DNA of 10,338 bases from contig DCAW01000154.1 of the NCBI GenBank assembly GCA_002313895.1, forward strand, positions 1 through 10,338, given 5' to 3'. The position numbers and the translations under genes were made by a program. The DNA comes from Dehalococcoidia bacterium UBA1123 (lineage in GTDB: Bacteria; Chloroflexota; Dehalococcoidia; Lucifugimonadales; UBA1123). Positions 1-6,703 of this stretch are shown one piece after another (position 1 is the first letter of the stretch; the number at the start of each line of letters is the position of its first letter). The notes beneath the pieces are model-generated. The model worked only from the letters and a program-made list of their open reading frames with translations, was not told the DNA's origin and made no database searches.

Positions 1-42
1 CTCCCTAAATTCCAGTCGCTTCGTCATTTCATTCCGACGCAA

Positions 43-128
43 CCTGTCAGGAAATTGCCACTTAATGCAGATCGATACGAGTTTCGATCCCTTTCACGCC
101 TGCTCGATTTGACACATTGCCTGACAGG
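43..128. repeat. Pair of 9-base palindromes, CCTGTCAGG and CCTGACAGG
   Basis: CCTGTCAGG at 43-51 and CCTGACAGG at 120-128 are each palindromic around a central base and are exact reverse complements of one another. Their centres are 77 bp apart. The second copy lies between the putative -35 and -10 elements at 109-137, a common place for a repressor operator. A role as a two-site operator is inference. No cognate regulator gene is visible in the window. Confidence 0.35.
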
Positions 129-140
129 GTGTAGTAAATA
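109..140 (+). promoter_or_regulatory. Putative sigma70-type promoter for the AtzG-like/amidase cluster
   Basis: A perfect -35 hexamer TTGACA lies at 109-114. At 17 bp spacing there is a weak -10, TAGTAA (132-137); the overlapping TAAATA (135-140) would need 20 bp. Transcription would start near 145, leaving a leader of roughly 55 nt before the proposed TTG start at 199. The spacer contains the palindrome CCTGACAGG (120-128), a possible operator. The -35 is convincing and the -10 is not, so this is a moderate call. Confidence 0.45.
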
Positions 141-198
141 TAGCGGCCCTCCTGTTGGACGCCATGACTCCAACGTCGATCATCAAGGACCGCACACT

Positions 199-402
199 TT
201 GTCAGAAAACAACATCACGCAAAACATCGTCGAGTCCCTGGCGCTCGCCGGCGGCATCAAACTGACCTCCGACGAGTCGGCGGCGTTGGTCGCCAGCGTC
301 CAGGCCACCGCGAACGACATGGCCACCCTCGACGCTCTGGACCTCAAGGGCGTCGAGCCGGCCATCACCTTCCGAGCCGACCCTCAGGGGGATTCCAGAT
401 GA
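199..402 (+). CDS. Short GatC/AtzG-like (DUF4089-like) amidase accessory subunit
   Basis: A 67-residue protein resembling the helical part of GatC, the small subunit of the tRNA amidotransferase. It resembles still more closely the very short DUF4089/AtzG type that partners amidases such as AtzE. Visible are the GatC-like helix pair (LTSDESAALVASVQ, then MATLDALDLKGVEP) and the ending VEPAITFRADP, which recalls the EPA-x-x-F-R-P end of AtzG-like proteins. The C-terminal belt of full GatC (about 95 residues) is absent. I chose the TTG at 199 because AAGGA at 185-189 sits 9 nt upstream; a longer frame reaches back to 55 but lacks a ribosome site and family-like sequence. Its stop overlaps the amidase start (ATGA at 399-402), which implies translational coupling and a stoichiometric complex. 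Family resemblance is by eye; the AtzG-type assignment is an inference. Confidence 0.7.
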   Translation: MSENNITQNIVESLALAGGIKLTSDESAALVASVQATANDMATLDALDLKGVEPAITFRADPQGDSR

Positions 403-1811
403 CATCGCAAGAGCTTCACTATCTATCCATATCCGAGGCGGCAGACCTGATCTCACAAAAACGGCTGTCGCCCGTGGAGTTGACGCACGCTCATTTGACG
501 CGCATTGAAGCCACCGAGCCAAGACTGAACTCGTTCATAACTCTGCTTGCGTACGACGCTCTGGCATCAGCTCAGACCGCCGAGCAGGAGATACAGGCCG
601 GAGATTACAGAGGCCCGCTCCACGGCATCCCGATCGGCCTGAAAGACCTGTATTACACAAAAGGGATACTGACTACCGTAGGCTCGAAAATTCTTCGAGA
701 TTTCGTGCCTGACTACGACGCCACGGTCACAGAGCGGTTCGCCGAGGCTGGAGCGGTCCTGATGGGAAAGCTCCAGATGCACGAGTTCGCTCTGGGAGCC
801 ACCAGCGTAAATCCCCACGACGGCCCAGCGCACAATCCGTGGGATGTCGACAGCATAACCGGAGGCTCCAGTGGAGGCTCCGGATCGGCTGTCGGGTCAG
901 GTCAGGTCATGGGAGCGCTGGGAAGCGACACCGGAGGCTCGGTGAGAATACCCGCAGGGCTATGCGGCATCGTAGGGTTGAAGCCGACATTTGGCCGCGT
1001 CAGCAGGCGCGGCGTCTTCCCGCTGTCGTTCAGCCTTGACACCGTTGGCCCCATGACCCGGACGGCCAGAGACGCGGCTCTGATTATGAACGTCATCGCA
1101 GGATACGACTCTCGCGACCCCTCTTCAGCCAACATGCCCGATGAGGACTTCACAGCGGCTTTGGGCCAAAGCATGAGCGGTCTGCGAATCGGGATACCCG
1201 ACGAGTTCTTCTATGACATCATCGACCCGGAGGTCGCCGAGGCCATGTGCGTCGCCACAGGCATGTTGGGAGAGCTAGGTGCGACCGTCGAGCGGGTGTC
1301 GATCCCCGTTCTGAATCATTCGCTGGCAATTTCCAGCACAATCCTCATTGCCGAGGCCGCAGAGGTGCATACAGAAAACCTCAGAGACCGGCCCCAAGAC
1401 ATCGGAGCAGATGTTCGCGGAAGACTCCAGACCGGCGCATTGACATCGGCCCACGACTACCTGAAGGCCCAACGCGCCCGAACTGAATTTAACAACCAAA
1501 TGGCCGAGGTCATGGAACGATACGACATCCTGGTGGCGCCAACCTCTGCCATCGGCGCGCCGAAGATCAATCAGACACATATCGAGATCGGCGGCAGACA
1601 GGAAAACGCCCTGTCTCTCATGTCCCGACTGACCAGGCCGTTCAACATCTGCGGATTCCCCACTGCCACAATCCCATCGGGATTCACCAGTGCGGGACTT
1701 CCCATCGGCATGCAGATTGCGGGAAGACCCTTCGAGGACGCGACAGTCTTGCAAGTCGCCGACGCCTACGAGCAGGCCACGGACTGGCACACCAGGCGTC
1801 CGCCCGTGTAA
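399..1811 (+). CDS. Amidase-signature family hydrolase (GatA/AtzE-like)
   Basis: A 470-residue cytosolic amidase of the amidase-signature family, which hydrolyses C-N amide bonds through a Ser-cisSer-Lys triad. The triad is readable: Lys82 in GIPIGLKD, cis-Ser157 in GGSSGGSG and nucleophile Ser181 in GSDTGGSVRIPAG. The two serines are 24 residues apart, as in the family. The C-terminus (GLPIGMQIAGRPFED) is also typical. The nucleophile motif reads SVRIPA, whereas genuine tRNA amidotransferase GatA usually has SIRQPA. This, with the short GatC-like partner, argues for a catabolic amidase (AtzE-like pairing) over a Glu-tRNA(Gln) amidotransferase; no gatB is present. The ATG at 399 overlaps the upstream stop and is preceded by a GGGGG tract (387-391). 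The substrate cannot be read from the sequence. The family call is firm, the subfamily tentative. Confidence 0.9.
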   Translation: MTSQELHYLSISEAADLISQKRLSPVELTHAHLTRIEATEPRLNSFITLLAYDALASAQTAEQEIQAGDYRGPLHGIPIGLKDLYYTKGILTTVGSKILRDFVPDYDATVTERFAEAGAVLMGKLQMHEFALGATSVNPHDGPAHNPWDVDSITGGSSGGSGSAVGSGQVMGALGSDTGGSVRIPAGLCGIVGLKPTFGRVSRRGVFPLSFSLDTVGPMTRTARDAALIMNVIAGYDSRDPSSANMPDEDFTAALGQSMSGLRIGIPDEFFYDIIDPEVAEAMCVATGMLGELGATVERVSIPVLNHSLAISSTILIAEAAEVHTENLRDRPQDIGADVRGRLQTGALTSAHDYLKAQRARTEFNNQMAEVMERYDILVAPTSAIGAPKINQTHIEIGGRQENALSLMSRLTRPFNICGFPTATIPSGFTSAGLPIGMQIAGRPFEDATVLQVADAYEQATDWHTRRPPV

Positions 1812-1899
1812 ACCGAGCATCAACGACCCGAAACCGACAATGATCTGGCGACTGGAACATCGAGTCACGAGATCAACCCAACAACCAGAGGAGAGAATA

Positions 1900-2814
1900 T
1901 TGACTTCACCAGCCACCCAGGGATTGTCCCTGTACGAAGCCGCCCGCGTGGCAGGCGTGACCTTCTCAACCGAGGCTGTGCCTGAGGACAGATTCGTCGA
2001 GGCCAACGACATGCGATTCCACTACCTTGACTGGGGCAACCCCGACAAACCCGACATGCTCCTCTTGCACGGTTTCGCCCAGCAGTGTCACTCCTGGGAC
2101 TTCGTGGCGCTGGCTTTTACTGACAAATTCCACGTCAGAGCACTGGACCTGAGAGGCCACGGCGACAGCGATTGGGCTCCCGATGGTGACTATTCACCCG
2201 AAGCCCAACAGAATGACATCAAGGGTGTAGTCCAGGAAATCGGACTGAAGGATTTCGTGCTTATGGGACTGTCTATGGGTGGGCGAAACTCCTTCACCTA
2301 CGCATCGAACCACCCCGATGAGGTCCGAGCGCTGGTCATTGTCGATGCTGGCCCCGAGAACCTACAGTCCGGGTCCCAGAACATCCGGCAGTTTGTCCAA
2401 CAGGACGATGAGCTTGACTCCATAGACGCATTTGTCGAGAGGGTGATTGCATACAACCCTCGACGTGACCCTGTGCAGCTTCGCGGCAGTCTCGTCCACA
2501 ACCTCAAGCAGCTTCCCAACGGCAAGTGGACCTGGAAATACGATAGCGCCCTGCGAGGAAGCAGTCGGCGCATGGGCCACGACCCGGCTATGACCGAGCG
2601 GCTGTGGGGTTACCTGGAAAACCTGACCTGCCCAACGCTGGTGGTCAAGGGCGAGCAGAGCGACATCATGGCCGCCGACACAGCGGCCAACATGCACAAG
2701 CGCATCCCCAACGGCCAACTCGCGACCGTTCCGAAGGCGGGCCATCTGGTCATGGGCGACAACCCTGCCGGTTTCGAGGCGGCAGTCACCGAATTCCTGA
2801 ACGGTTTCGCATAG
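1900..2814 (+). CDS. Alpha/beta-hydrolase fold protein
   Basis: A 304-residue alpha/beta hydrolase, probably cytosolic, with no signal peptide. The fold landmarks are in order: oxyanion HG (His57-Gly58, LLLHGFAQ), the DLRGHGDSDW segment (83-92), the nucleophile elbow GLSMGG with Ser125, the likely acid Asp255 in GEQSD and the catalytic His282 in KAGHLVMGDNP. A cap region lies between roughly 150 and 235. The frame is open back to 1690, but that would overlap the amidase by about 120 nt. The TTG at 1900 has AGGAG at 1889-1893, 6 nt upstream, and gives a normal family length, so I chose it. It lies 88 nt downstream of the amidase on the same strand with no clear promoter between, so it is probably in the same operon. 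Whether it is an esterase, C-C hydrolase or amide-related enzyme cannot be decided; a downstream role in the amidase pathway is inference. Confidence 0.88.
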   Translation: MTSPATQGLSLYEAARVAGVTFSTEAVPEDRFVEANDMRFHYLDWGNPDKPDMLLLHGFAQQCHSWDFVALAFTDKFHVRALDLRGHGDSDWAPDGDYSPEAQQNDIKGVVQEIGLKDFVLMGLSMGGRNSFTYASNHPDEVRALVIVDAGPENLQSGSQNIRQFVQQDDELDSIDAFVERVIAYNPRRDPVQLRGSLVHNLKQLPNGKWTWKYDSALRGSSRRMGHDPAMTERLWGYLENLTCPTLVVKGEQSDIMAADTAANMHKRIPNGQLATVPKAGHLVMGDNPAGFEAAVTEFLNGFA

Positions 2815-2838
2815 ATCATCCGACAAGGGGCAATCCCA

Positions 2839-3108
2839 ATGCCGAATCTTCCATTGCTGCCCGCCGACGAACAAGAGCAGATCGAAGATTTGATAATCTC
2901 CTTCGACAATCCCAGCTGCGGGTTCGGATTGGACATCCAGGCTCAGATAGCGCTTCGGCATCTGCTGGAGGTCATTGACAACACGGAGGACGCCTTGAAA
3001 GCCAAAGGTGAGCAGGTAGGCCGCTGGAAATATCTCCTGATAACCAGCGGTCCAGGGAATTTGCGGCTCAATGTCAACGCGTGCTACAATTCTCCCGGAG
3101 AAGAATAA
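2839..3108 (+). CDS. Small hypothetical protein (89 aa)
   Basis: I do not recognise this 89-residue protein. It starts with ATG 24 nt after the hydrolase stop, with AAGGGG (2825-2830) 8 nt upstream, a plausible ribosome site. The N-terminal half is acidic and helical in character (PADEQEQIEDLI, then QAQIALRHLLEVIDNTEDALKAKGEQVG); the end is polar, with two cysteines (positions 27 and 82). There are no membrane segments or known motifs. Its last 48 nt contain the putative rpsO promoter, so it could be a genuine small gene at the end of the hydrolase operon or a chance frame. The ribosome site and the gene-like spacing on the same strand favour a real gene. Confidence 0.55.
   Translation: MPNLPLLPADEQEQIEDLIISFDNPSCGFGLDIQAQIALRHLLEVIDNTEDALKAKGEQVGRWKYLLITSGPGNLRLNVNACYNSPGEE
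3061..3090 (+). promoter_or_regulatory. Putative rpsO-pnp promoter (extended -10)
   Basis: TTGCGG at 3061-3066 and TACAAT at 3085-3090 are separated by 18 bp. The -10 is directly preceded by TGC (3082-3084), an extended -10 TGn element. Transcription would start near 3097, giving a leader of about 47 nt before rpsO. The element lies inside the 3' end of the small upstream ORF. A second AT-rich hexamer, CATAAT (3112-3117), lacks a good -35. Confidence 0.6.
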
Positions 3109-3143
3109 GGACATAATAGTAAGAGGGACCCCAGGAGACAGGC

Positions 3144-3407
3144 TTGGATAAGGCTGATAAGCAGGCCATCATCGAAGAATACAGGACCCACGAGAACGAC
3201 ACAGGCTCAACAGAGACGCAAGTGGCTGTGCTCACCTCTCGAATACTCAGACTCACACAACATCTCAGAGAGAATAAACACGACGAATCGACTCGTCGTG
3301 GGCTCCTAAAAATGGTGGGTCGCCGACGACGCCTGTTGCGTTATCTAAACGCACAGGACGTAACACGCTACCGCACGCTTATCGCCAGGCTGGGCCTGCG
3401 CAGGTAA
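3144..3407 (+). CDS. rpsO: Small ribosomal subunit protein uS15
   Basis: An 87-residue S15 protein, which binds the central domain of 16S rRNA early in 30S assembly. The family signatures are plain: HENDTGSTETQVAVLT near residues 17-32, then HLRENKHDESTRRGLL and the basic GRRRRLLRYL segment, ending RTLIARLGLRR. Length matches the usual 88-89. The start is TTG with AGGAG at 3133-3137, 6 nt upstream; no in-frame ATG gives a sensible N-terminus. It is followed by a hairpin and pnp, the widely conserved rpsO-pnp order. S15 represses its own translation in several bacteria, but I could not identify such a structure in this leader. Confidence 0.97.
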   Translation: MDKADKQAIIEEYRTHENDTGSTETQVAVLTSRILRLTQHLRENKHDESTRRGLLKMVGRRRRLLRYLNAQDVTRYRTLIARLGLRR

Positions 3408-3420
3408 CACACCGCCTCAC

Positions 3421-3450
3421 ATAGCGCCCGAACGGGCGCTATTCTTCTTT
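3421..3450 (+). terminator. Hairpin with U-rich tail between rpsO and pnp
   Basis: A perfect 9-bp stem ATAGCGCCC/GGGCGCTAT (3421-3429 with 3434-3442) closes a GAAC loop and runs into TTCTTCTTT (3442-3450). It sits 13 nt after the rpsO stop. It may be an intrinsic terminator or attenuator that lowers pnp relative to rpsO. I see no new promoter before pnp, so some read-through is expected. As known for E. coli, the rpsO-pnp spacer can also carry RNA processing signals; that role is not shown here. Confidence 0.75.
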
Positions 3451-3484
3451 CCGACAGGTCCCGCCCAGGAGGAATTGCGTTTCC

Positions 3485-5731
3485 ATGACATCCACTTTTC
3501 AACGTGACGTGGGCCGAGACGTCGTCTCAATCGAGACCGGCAAACTGGCTCAGAAAGCCAATGGCTCTGTAGTGGTATCCAACGGTGACAATGTGCTATT
3601 GGTCACCGCCACAATGGCTAACCCCCGGGAAGGAATCGACTTCTTTCCTCTCACTATCGATGTAGAGGAAAGACACTATGCCCGAGGCAAGATTCCCGGA
3701 AGTTTCTTCCGCAGAGAGGGTCGGCCCAGCACATTTTCAATTCTAATCGCAAGATTGACTGACAGGCCCATCCGGCCTCTATTCCCCAAGGGCTTCCGCA
3801 ACGAAGTTCAGATAATCATTACGCCTCTGTCTCTAGACATGGAGACACCCTACGACACCCTGGCGGTCACCGCGGCTTCAGCCGCCCTCAGCGTCTCAGA
3901 CATCCCTTTCGACGGCCCGATTAGCTGCACTCGTATCGGATATCTGGACGGAAAATACATCATCAATCCTTCATATGAAGATTTGGGGACCAGCCAACTA
4001 GACCTGGTGGTCGCAGGCTCCAAAAGTGGCGTCGTGATGATGGAAGCCGGAGCCAGCGAGGTTGGAGAAGACATCGTGCTCGAGGCAATCGAGCAGGCCC
4101 AGGAAGCCAACCTTCAATTGATCGAGCTTCAGGAAGAGCTGGCATCAGGCGTTGGCAAGCCCAAGACCGACGACTACGAGCGACGGGGCTACGATCCAGA
4201 GCTGGAGACCAAGGTCTCCGACGCGCTGGGAGACCGAGTGCTTGAGGCACTCAGGCTCGAGGGCAGCGCGAGCGATGACGCTCTATCGACGCTGAAAGCT
4301 GAGTTAAACGACACTTTCGGCGAAGATTACGACTCCAGGACCATCGGCGGCGCCTTCGAGACTGCATTGGACGAGTCATTCCGAGAGCGCATTATCAAAG
4401 AAGGCTCAAGACCCGACGGCAGAGGCGTGAAAGAGATTCGCGCCCTGTCCGCGGAGGTCGCCCTTCTACCTCGCACCCACGGCACCGGCCTGTTCTCGCG
4501 AGGCGAGACCCAGGTGTTGGGGGTTTGCACTCTCGGTTCATCGGGCGACGCGCAGAAGATCGACACTCTCAGCCCTGAAGAGTCCAAACGATTCTTGCTT
4601 CACTACAACTTCCCGCCCTACTCAGTGGGCGAGGCTCGGCGCGTCGGCTCTCCTGGTCGTCGCGAAATCGGCCACGGTGCGTTGGCCGAGCGCGCGTTGA
4701 CATCCGTTCTGCCCGACGAGGACGAATTTCCCTACACCATCAGGCTCGTGGGCGAGTGCCTAAGCTCCAACGGCTCGACCTCAATGGCAACAGTATGCGC
4801 CTGCACTCTGGCCCTCATGGACGCCGGAGTTCCCATCAAAGCCCCTATAGCCGGCATCTCCGTTGGCTTGGTCACTGGCGACAACGGCGAATACGTCACG
4901 CTCACCGACATCCAGGGGTTAGAAGATCACGTCGGAGACATGGACTTCAAGGTGGCAGGCTCCCGCGAGGGCATCACTGCCATACAGTTGGACATCAAAG
5001 TCAACAGCATCAGCTATGACATCATCCGAGACGCGCTGGAGCAGGCCAGAGAGGGTCGACTCCAAATACTTGATGTGATACACGACGCCATCGAAGACGT
5101 TCGCGAAGACCTCAGCCCCTACGCCCCCAGGATGGAGACCATCCACATTCCTGTGGACAAGATCGGTGCGGTCATCGGCCCGGGCGGAAAGACCATCCGA
5201 GGGATCGTGGAGGCCACCAAGGCGACTGTCGACATCCAGGACGACGGTTCGGTGATCATCGGCTCTTCCGACGGCGAGGCCTCTCAGTTGGCGATTCAGA
5301 TGATTCGAGACCTCACCCGATCCGTTGAAGTGGGCGAGATATACACCGGCAAGGTCGTCAAGACCATGCCGTTCGGAGCTTTCGTCGAGATTCTTCCGGG
5401 TCGCGATGGAATGGTCCACATCAGCGAGCTTGCGGACTACCACGTGCCCACCGTCGAGGACGAGGTGAACATGGGAGACGAAATAACCGTCATCGTCATC
5501 GCAATCGACGGAGACAGGATTCGTCTCTCCCGAAAAGCCCTCCTCGGTGACGACGACGACACTGAGGTCGCCGAGCGAGTCGTCGCCCAGGCCCGATCCG
5601 GCGGTGGTGATCGAGGACCCCGCAGAAGCGGCGGTGACGACAGGGATCGTCGCGGCGGCGGCGGAAGGTCCGGTTACAGGTCCGGCGGCGGTGGAAGGTC
5701 CGGCGGCGGAGGGGACGGACGCGACAGGTAG
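3485..5731 (+). CDS. pnp: Polyribonucleotide nucleotidyltransferase (PNPase)
   Basis: A 748-residue PNPase, the 3'-to-5' phosphorolytic exoribonuclease of mRNA decay, which works as a trimer. Domain order: first RNase PH domain (about 10-140, with the RNA-contacting FFRREGRP at 74-81), helical linker (about 145-300), second RNase PH domain (about 305-545), KH domain (about 550-610, with GPGG at 565-568), S1 domain (about 617-685) and a Gly/Arg/Asp-rich tail (704-748). Catalytic-site features are present: the phosphate-binding NGSTSMAT (429-436) and the metal aspartates Asp481 and Asp487 in DHVGDMD. The protein is longer than E. coli PNPase (711), mostly through its tail. AGGAGG (3467-3472) lies 12 nt before the ATG, slightly far, but the N-terminus fits the family. 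It is probably co-transcribed with rpsO through the intervening hairpin. dapB follows after 45 nt. Confidence 0.97.
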   Translation: MTSTFQRDVGRDVVSIETGKLAQKANGSVVVSNGDNVLLVTATMANPREGIDFFPLTIDVEERHYARGKIPGSFFRREGRPSTFSILIARLTDRPIRPLFPKGFRNEVQIIITPLSLDMETPYDTLAVTAASAALSVSDIPFDGPISCTRIGYLDGKYIINPSYEDLGTSQLDLVVAGSKSGVVMMEAGASEVGEDIVLEAIEQAQEANLQLIELQEELASGVGKPKTDDYERRGYDPELETKVSDALGDRVLEALRLEGSASDDALSTLKAELNDTFGEDYDSRTIGGAFETALDESFRERIIKEGSRPDGRGVKEIRALSAEVALLPRTHGTGLFSRGETQVLGVCTLGSSGDAQKIDTLSPEESKRFLLHYNFPPYSVGEARRVGSPGRREIGHGALAERALTSVLPDEDEFPYTIRLVGECLSSNGSTSMATVCACTLALMDAGVPIKAPIAGISVGLVTGDNGEYVTLTDIQGLEDHVGDMDFKVAGSREGITAIQLDIKVNSISYDIIRDALEQAREGRLQILDVIHDAIEDVREDLSPYAPRMETIHIPVDKIGAVIGPGGKTIRGIVEATKATVDIQDDGSVIIGSSDGEASQLAIQMIRDLTRSVEVGEIYTGKVVKTMPFGAFVEILPGRDGMVHISELADYHVPTVEDEVNMGDEITVIVIAIDGDRIRLSRKALLGDDDDTEVAERVVAQARSGGGDRGPRRSGGDDRDRRGGGGRSGYRSGGGGRSGGGGDGRDR
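5600..5728 (+). repeat. Low-complexity Gly/Arg repeat tract in the pnp 3' end
   Basis: The end of pnp is built from GGCGGCGG-type blocks and three copies of AGGTCCGG (near 5666, 5678 and 5696). It encodes units such as GGGGRSG and YRSGGGGRSG after the S1 domain. It reads as a disordered RGG-like RNA-binding tail. The near-identical blocks make the tract prone to length change by slippage. It remains in frame to the TAG stop. Confidence 0.7.
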
Positions 5732-5776
5732 ACTGAACAAGCATCTTCTAACCCAACCCGAGAAGGAGGTTTTGCC

Positions 5777-6568
5777 TTGGCAACGATCAACGTAGTAGTA
5801 CACGGAGCGCTTGGCAAAATGGGTCAAGAAGTGCTGCGCACAGTAACCAACGCAGAAGACATGACGCCCGTTGGGGGAGCGGACGGTAGAGCCGAACCCG
5901 GCTCGCTGGCCCTCCCCGACGGCGCTGGCATCGTTCAAGTGTCAAACGTGCTGGCCGACATGCTTGAAAACGCCCATGTGGTCGTCGATTTCTCCAGCGC
6001 AGCCGGGGCAATGGAAGTGATGCGGACAACCGCTGCGGGTAAGGTTAACGTCGTCATCGGTTCGACCGGCCTGAGCCAGGAGAACTACGACGAAGCCGAA
6101 AGCCTCGCTAACGAGCATCAGGTAGGCATAATCATCGCCCCCAACTTCGCCCTGGGTGGCGTGCTCATGATTCACCTTGCAAAGGTCGCCGCCAAATACT
6201 TCGACTACGCCGACCTGACCGAGATGCACCACGAGGCCAAAATCGACGCCCCGTCCGGCACGGCCATCGCCATCGCCAACGCCGCCGTCGAAGGCAAGGG
6301 CGGCCCCTTCACCGCTCCCAAAGCCGAAAAAGAACTCATCCCCAACACCCGTGGCGGAGACTCCAACGGAGTCACGGTCCACAGCGCCCGCATGCCGGGT
6401 CGCATGGCCCACCACGAGTTGGTATTCGGCACGCTGGGCCAAACCTTGACCATCCGGCACGACTCCATCAACCGCGAGAGCTTTATGCCCGGAGTGACAA
6501 TGGCAATCCGCGAGGTGGTCAACCGCACCGGCCTGACGGTCGGCCTCGACAAGCTCATGGGGTTGTAA
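5777..6568 (+). CDS. dapB: 4-hydroxy-tetrahydrodipicolinate reductase
   Basis: A 263-residue DapB, which reduces the DapA product to tetrahydrodipicolinate with NAD(P)H in lysine and diaminopimelate synthesis. Visible are the N-terminal Rossmann motif GALGKMG (10-16), DFSS (71-74), the IGSTG nucleotide-contact segment (94-98), the catalytic HHEAK (His151, His152, Lys155) and the substrate-binding DAPSGTA (157-163), then HSARMPGRMAHHE (202-214). The His-His-x-x-Lys spacing is conserved. The start is TTG with AAGGAGGT (5763-5770) 6 nt upstream, a near-perfect ribosome site. Length is normal. It follows pnp by 45 nt with no visible promoter and ends at a strong terminator, so it probably belongs to the rpsO-pnp transcript and not to the asd-dapA unit. 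Confidence 0.96.
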   Translation: MATINVVVHGALGKMGQEVLRTVTNAEDMTPVGGADGRAEPGSLALPDGAGIVQVSNVLADMLENAHVVVDFSSAAGAMEVMRTTAAGKVNVVIGSTGLSQENYDEAESLANEHQVGIIIAPNFALGGVLMIHLAKVAAKYFDYADLTEMHHEAKIDAPSGTAIAIANAAVEGKGGPFTAPKAEKELIPNTRGGDSNGVTVHSARMPGRMAHHELVFGTLGQTLTIRHDSINRESFMPGVTMAIREVVNRTGLTVGLDKLMGL

Positions 6569-6592
6569 CCCTCGACACTTTCGATCAATTTG

Positions 6593-6628
6593 AAGAGGCG
6601 AGTTCCTGCAACATCGCCTCTTTTTTTT
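6593..6628 (+). terminator. Strong intrinsic terminator after dapB
   Basis: AAGAGGCGA (6593-6601) pairs with TCGCCTCTT (6614-6622), a 9-bp stem with a 12-nt loop. It runs into eight consecutive T residues (6621-6628). It begins 24 nt after the dapB stop. It should end the rpsO-pnp-dapB transcript ahead of asd. Confidence 0.88.
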
Positions 6629-6673
6629 GCGGTCTTTCTCGACATCTGCAATCTCGCCATAGCGCAAACACTG

Positions 6674-6703
6674 TTGGCAATCGAGCGCCTCACGCGTTAT
6701 CAT
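6674..6703 (+). promoter_or_regulatory. Putative promoter for asd-dapA
   Basis: TTGGCA (6674-6679) and TATCAT (6698-6703) are 18 bp apart; each hexamer differs from consensus at one position. Transcription would start near 6710, leaving about 37 nt of leader. The placement directly after a strong terminator supports it. The leader is too short for a lysine riboswitch. Confidence 0.65.

Noticed and set aside
70..89. Inverted repeat GATCGA/TCGATC with an 8-nt loop
   Set aside because: Only six base pairs with no T run and no positional link to a gene; likely chance.
55..198. Upstream extension of the AtzG-like protein to a TTG at 55
   Set aside because: It would run through the putative promoter, lacks a ribosome site at proper spacing and shows no resemblance to the family.
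1690..1899. N-terminal extension of the alpha/beta hydrolase
   Set aside because: The extra residues are basic, low in family likeness and overlap the amidase; the TTG at 1900 has a good ribosome site and gives the normal family length.
2362..3114. 250-residue open frame on the - strand opposite the hydrolase and small ORF
   Set aside because: It is a shadow of the + strand hydrolase, whose catalytic motifs are clear; the antisense product has no family features.
5600..5728. GC-rich repeats as a CRISPR array or mobile-element trace
   Set aside because: The repeats are short, irregular and in frame with pnp, coding for a Gly/Arg tail; there are no unique spacers of constant length.
4919..5938. 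339-residue open frame on the - strand opposite the pnp 3' end and dapB start
   Set aside because: It lies antisense to well-supported pnp and dapB, has no recognisable motifs and owes its length to the codon bias of the real genes.
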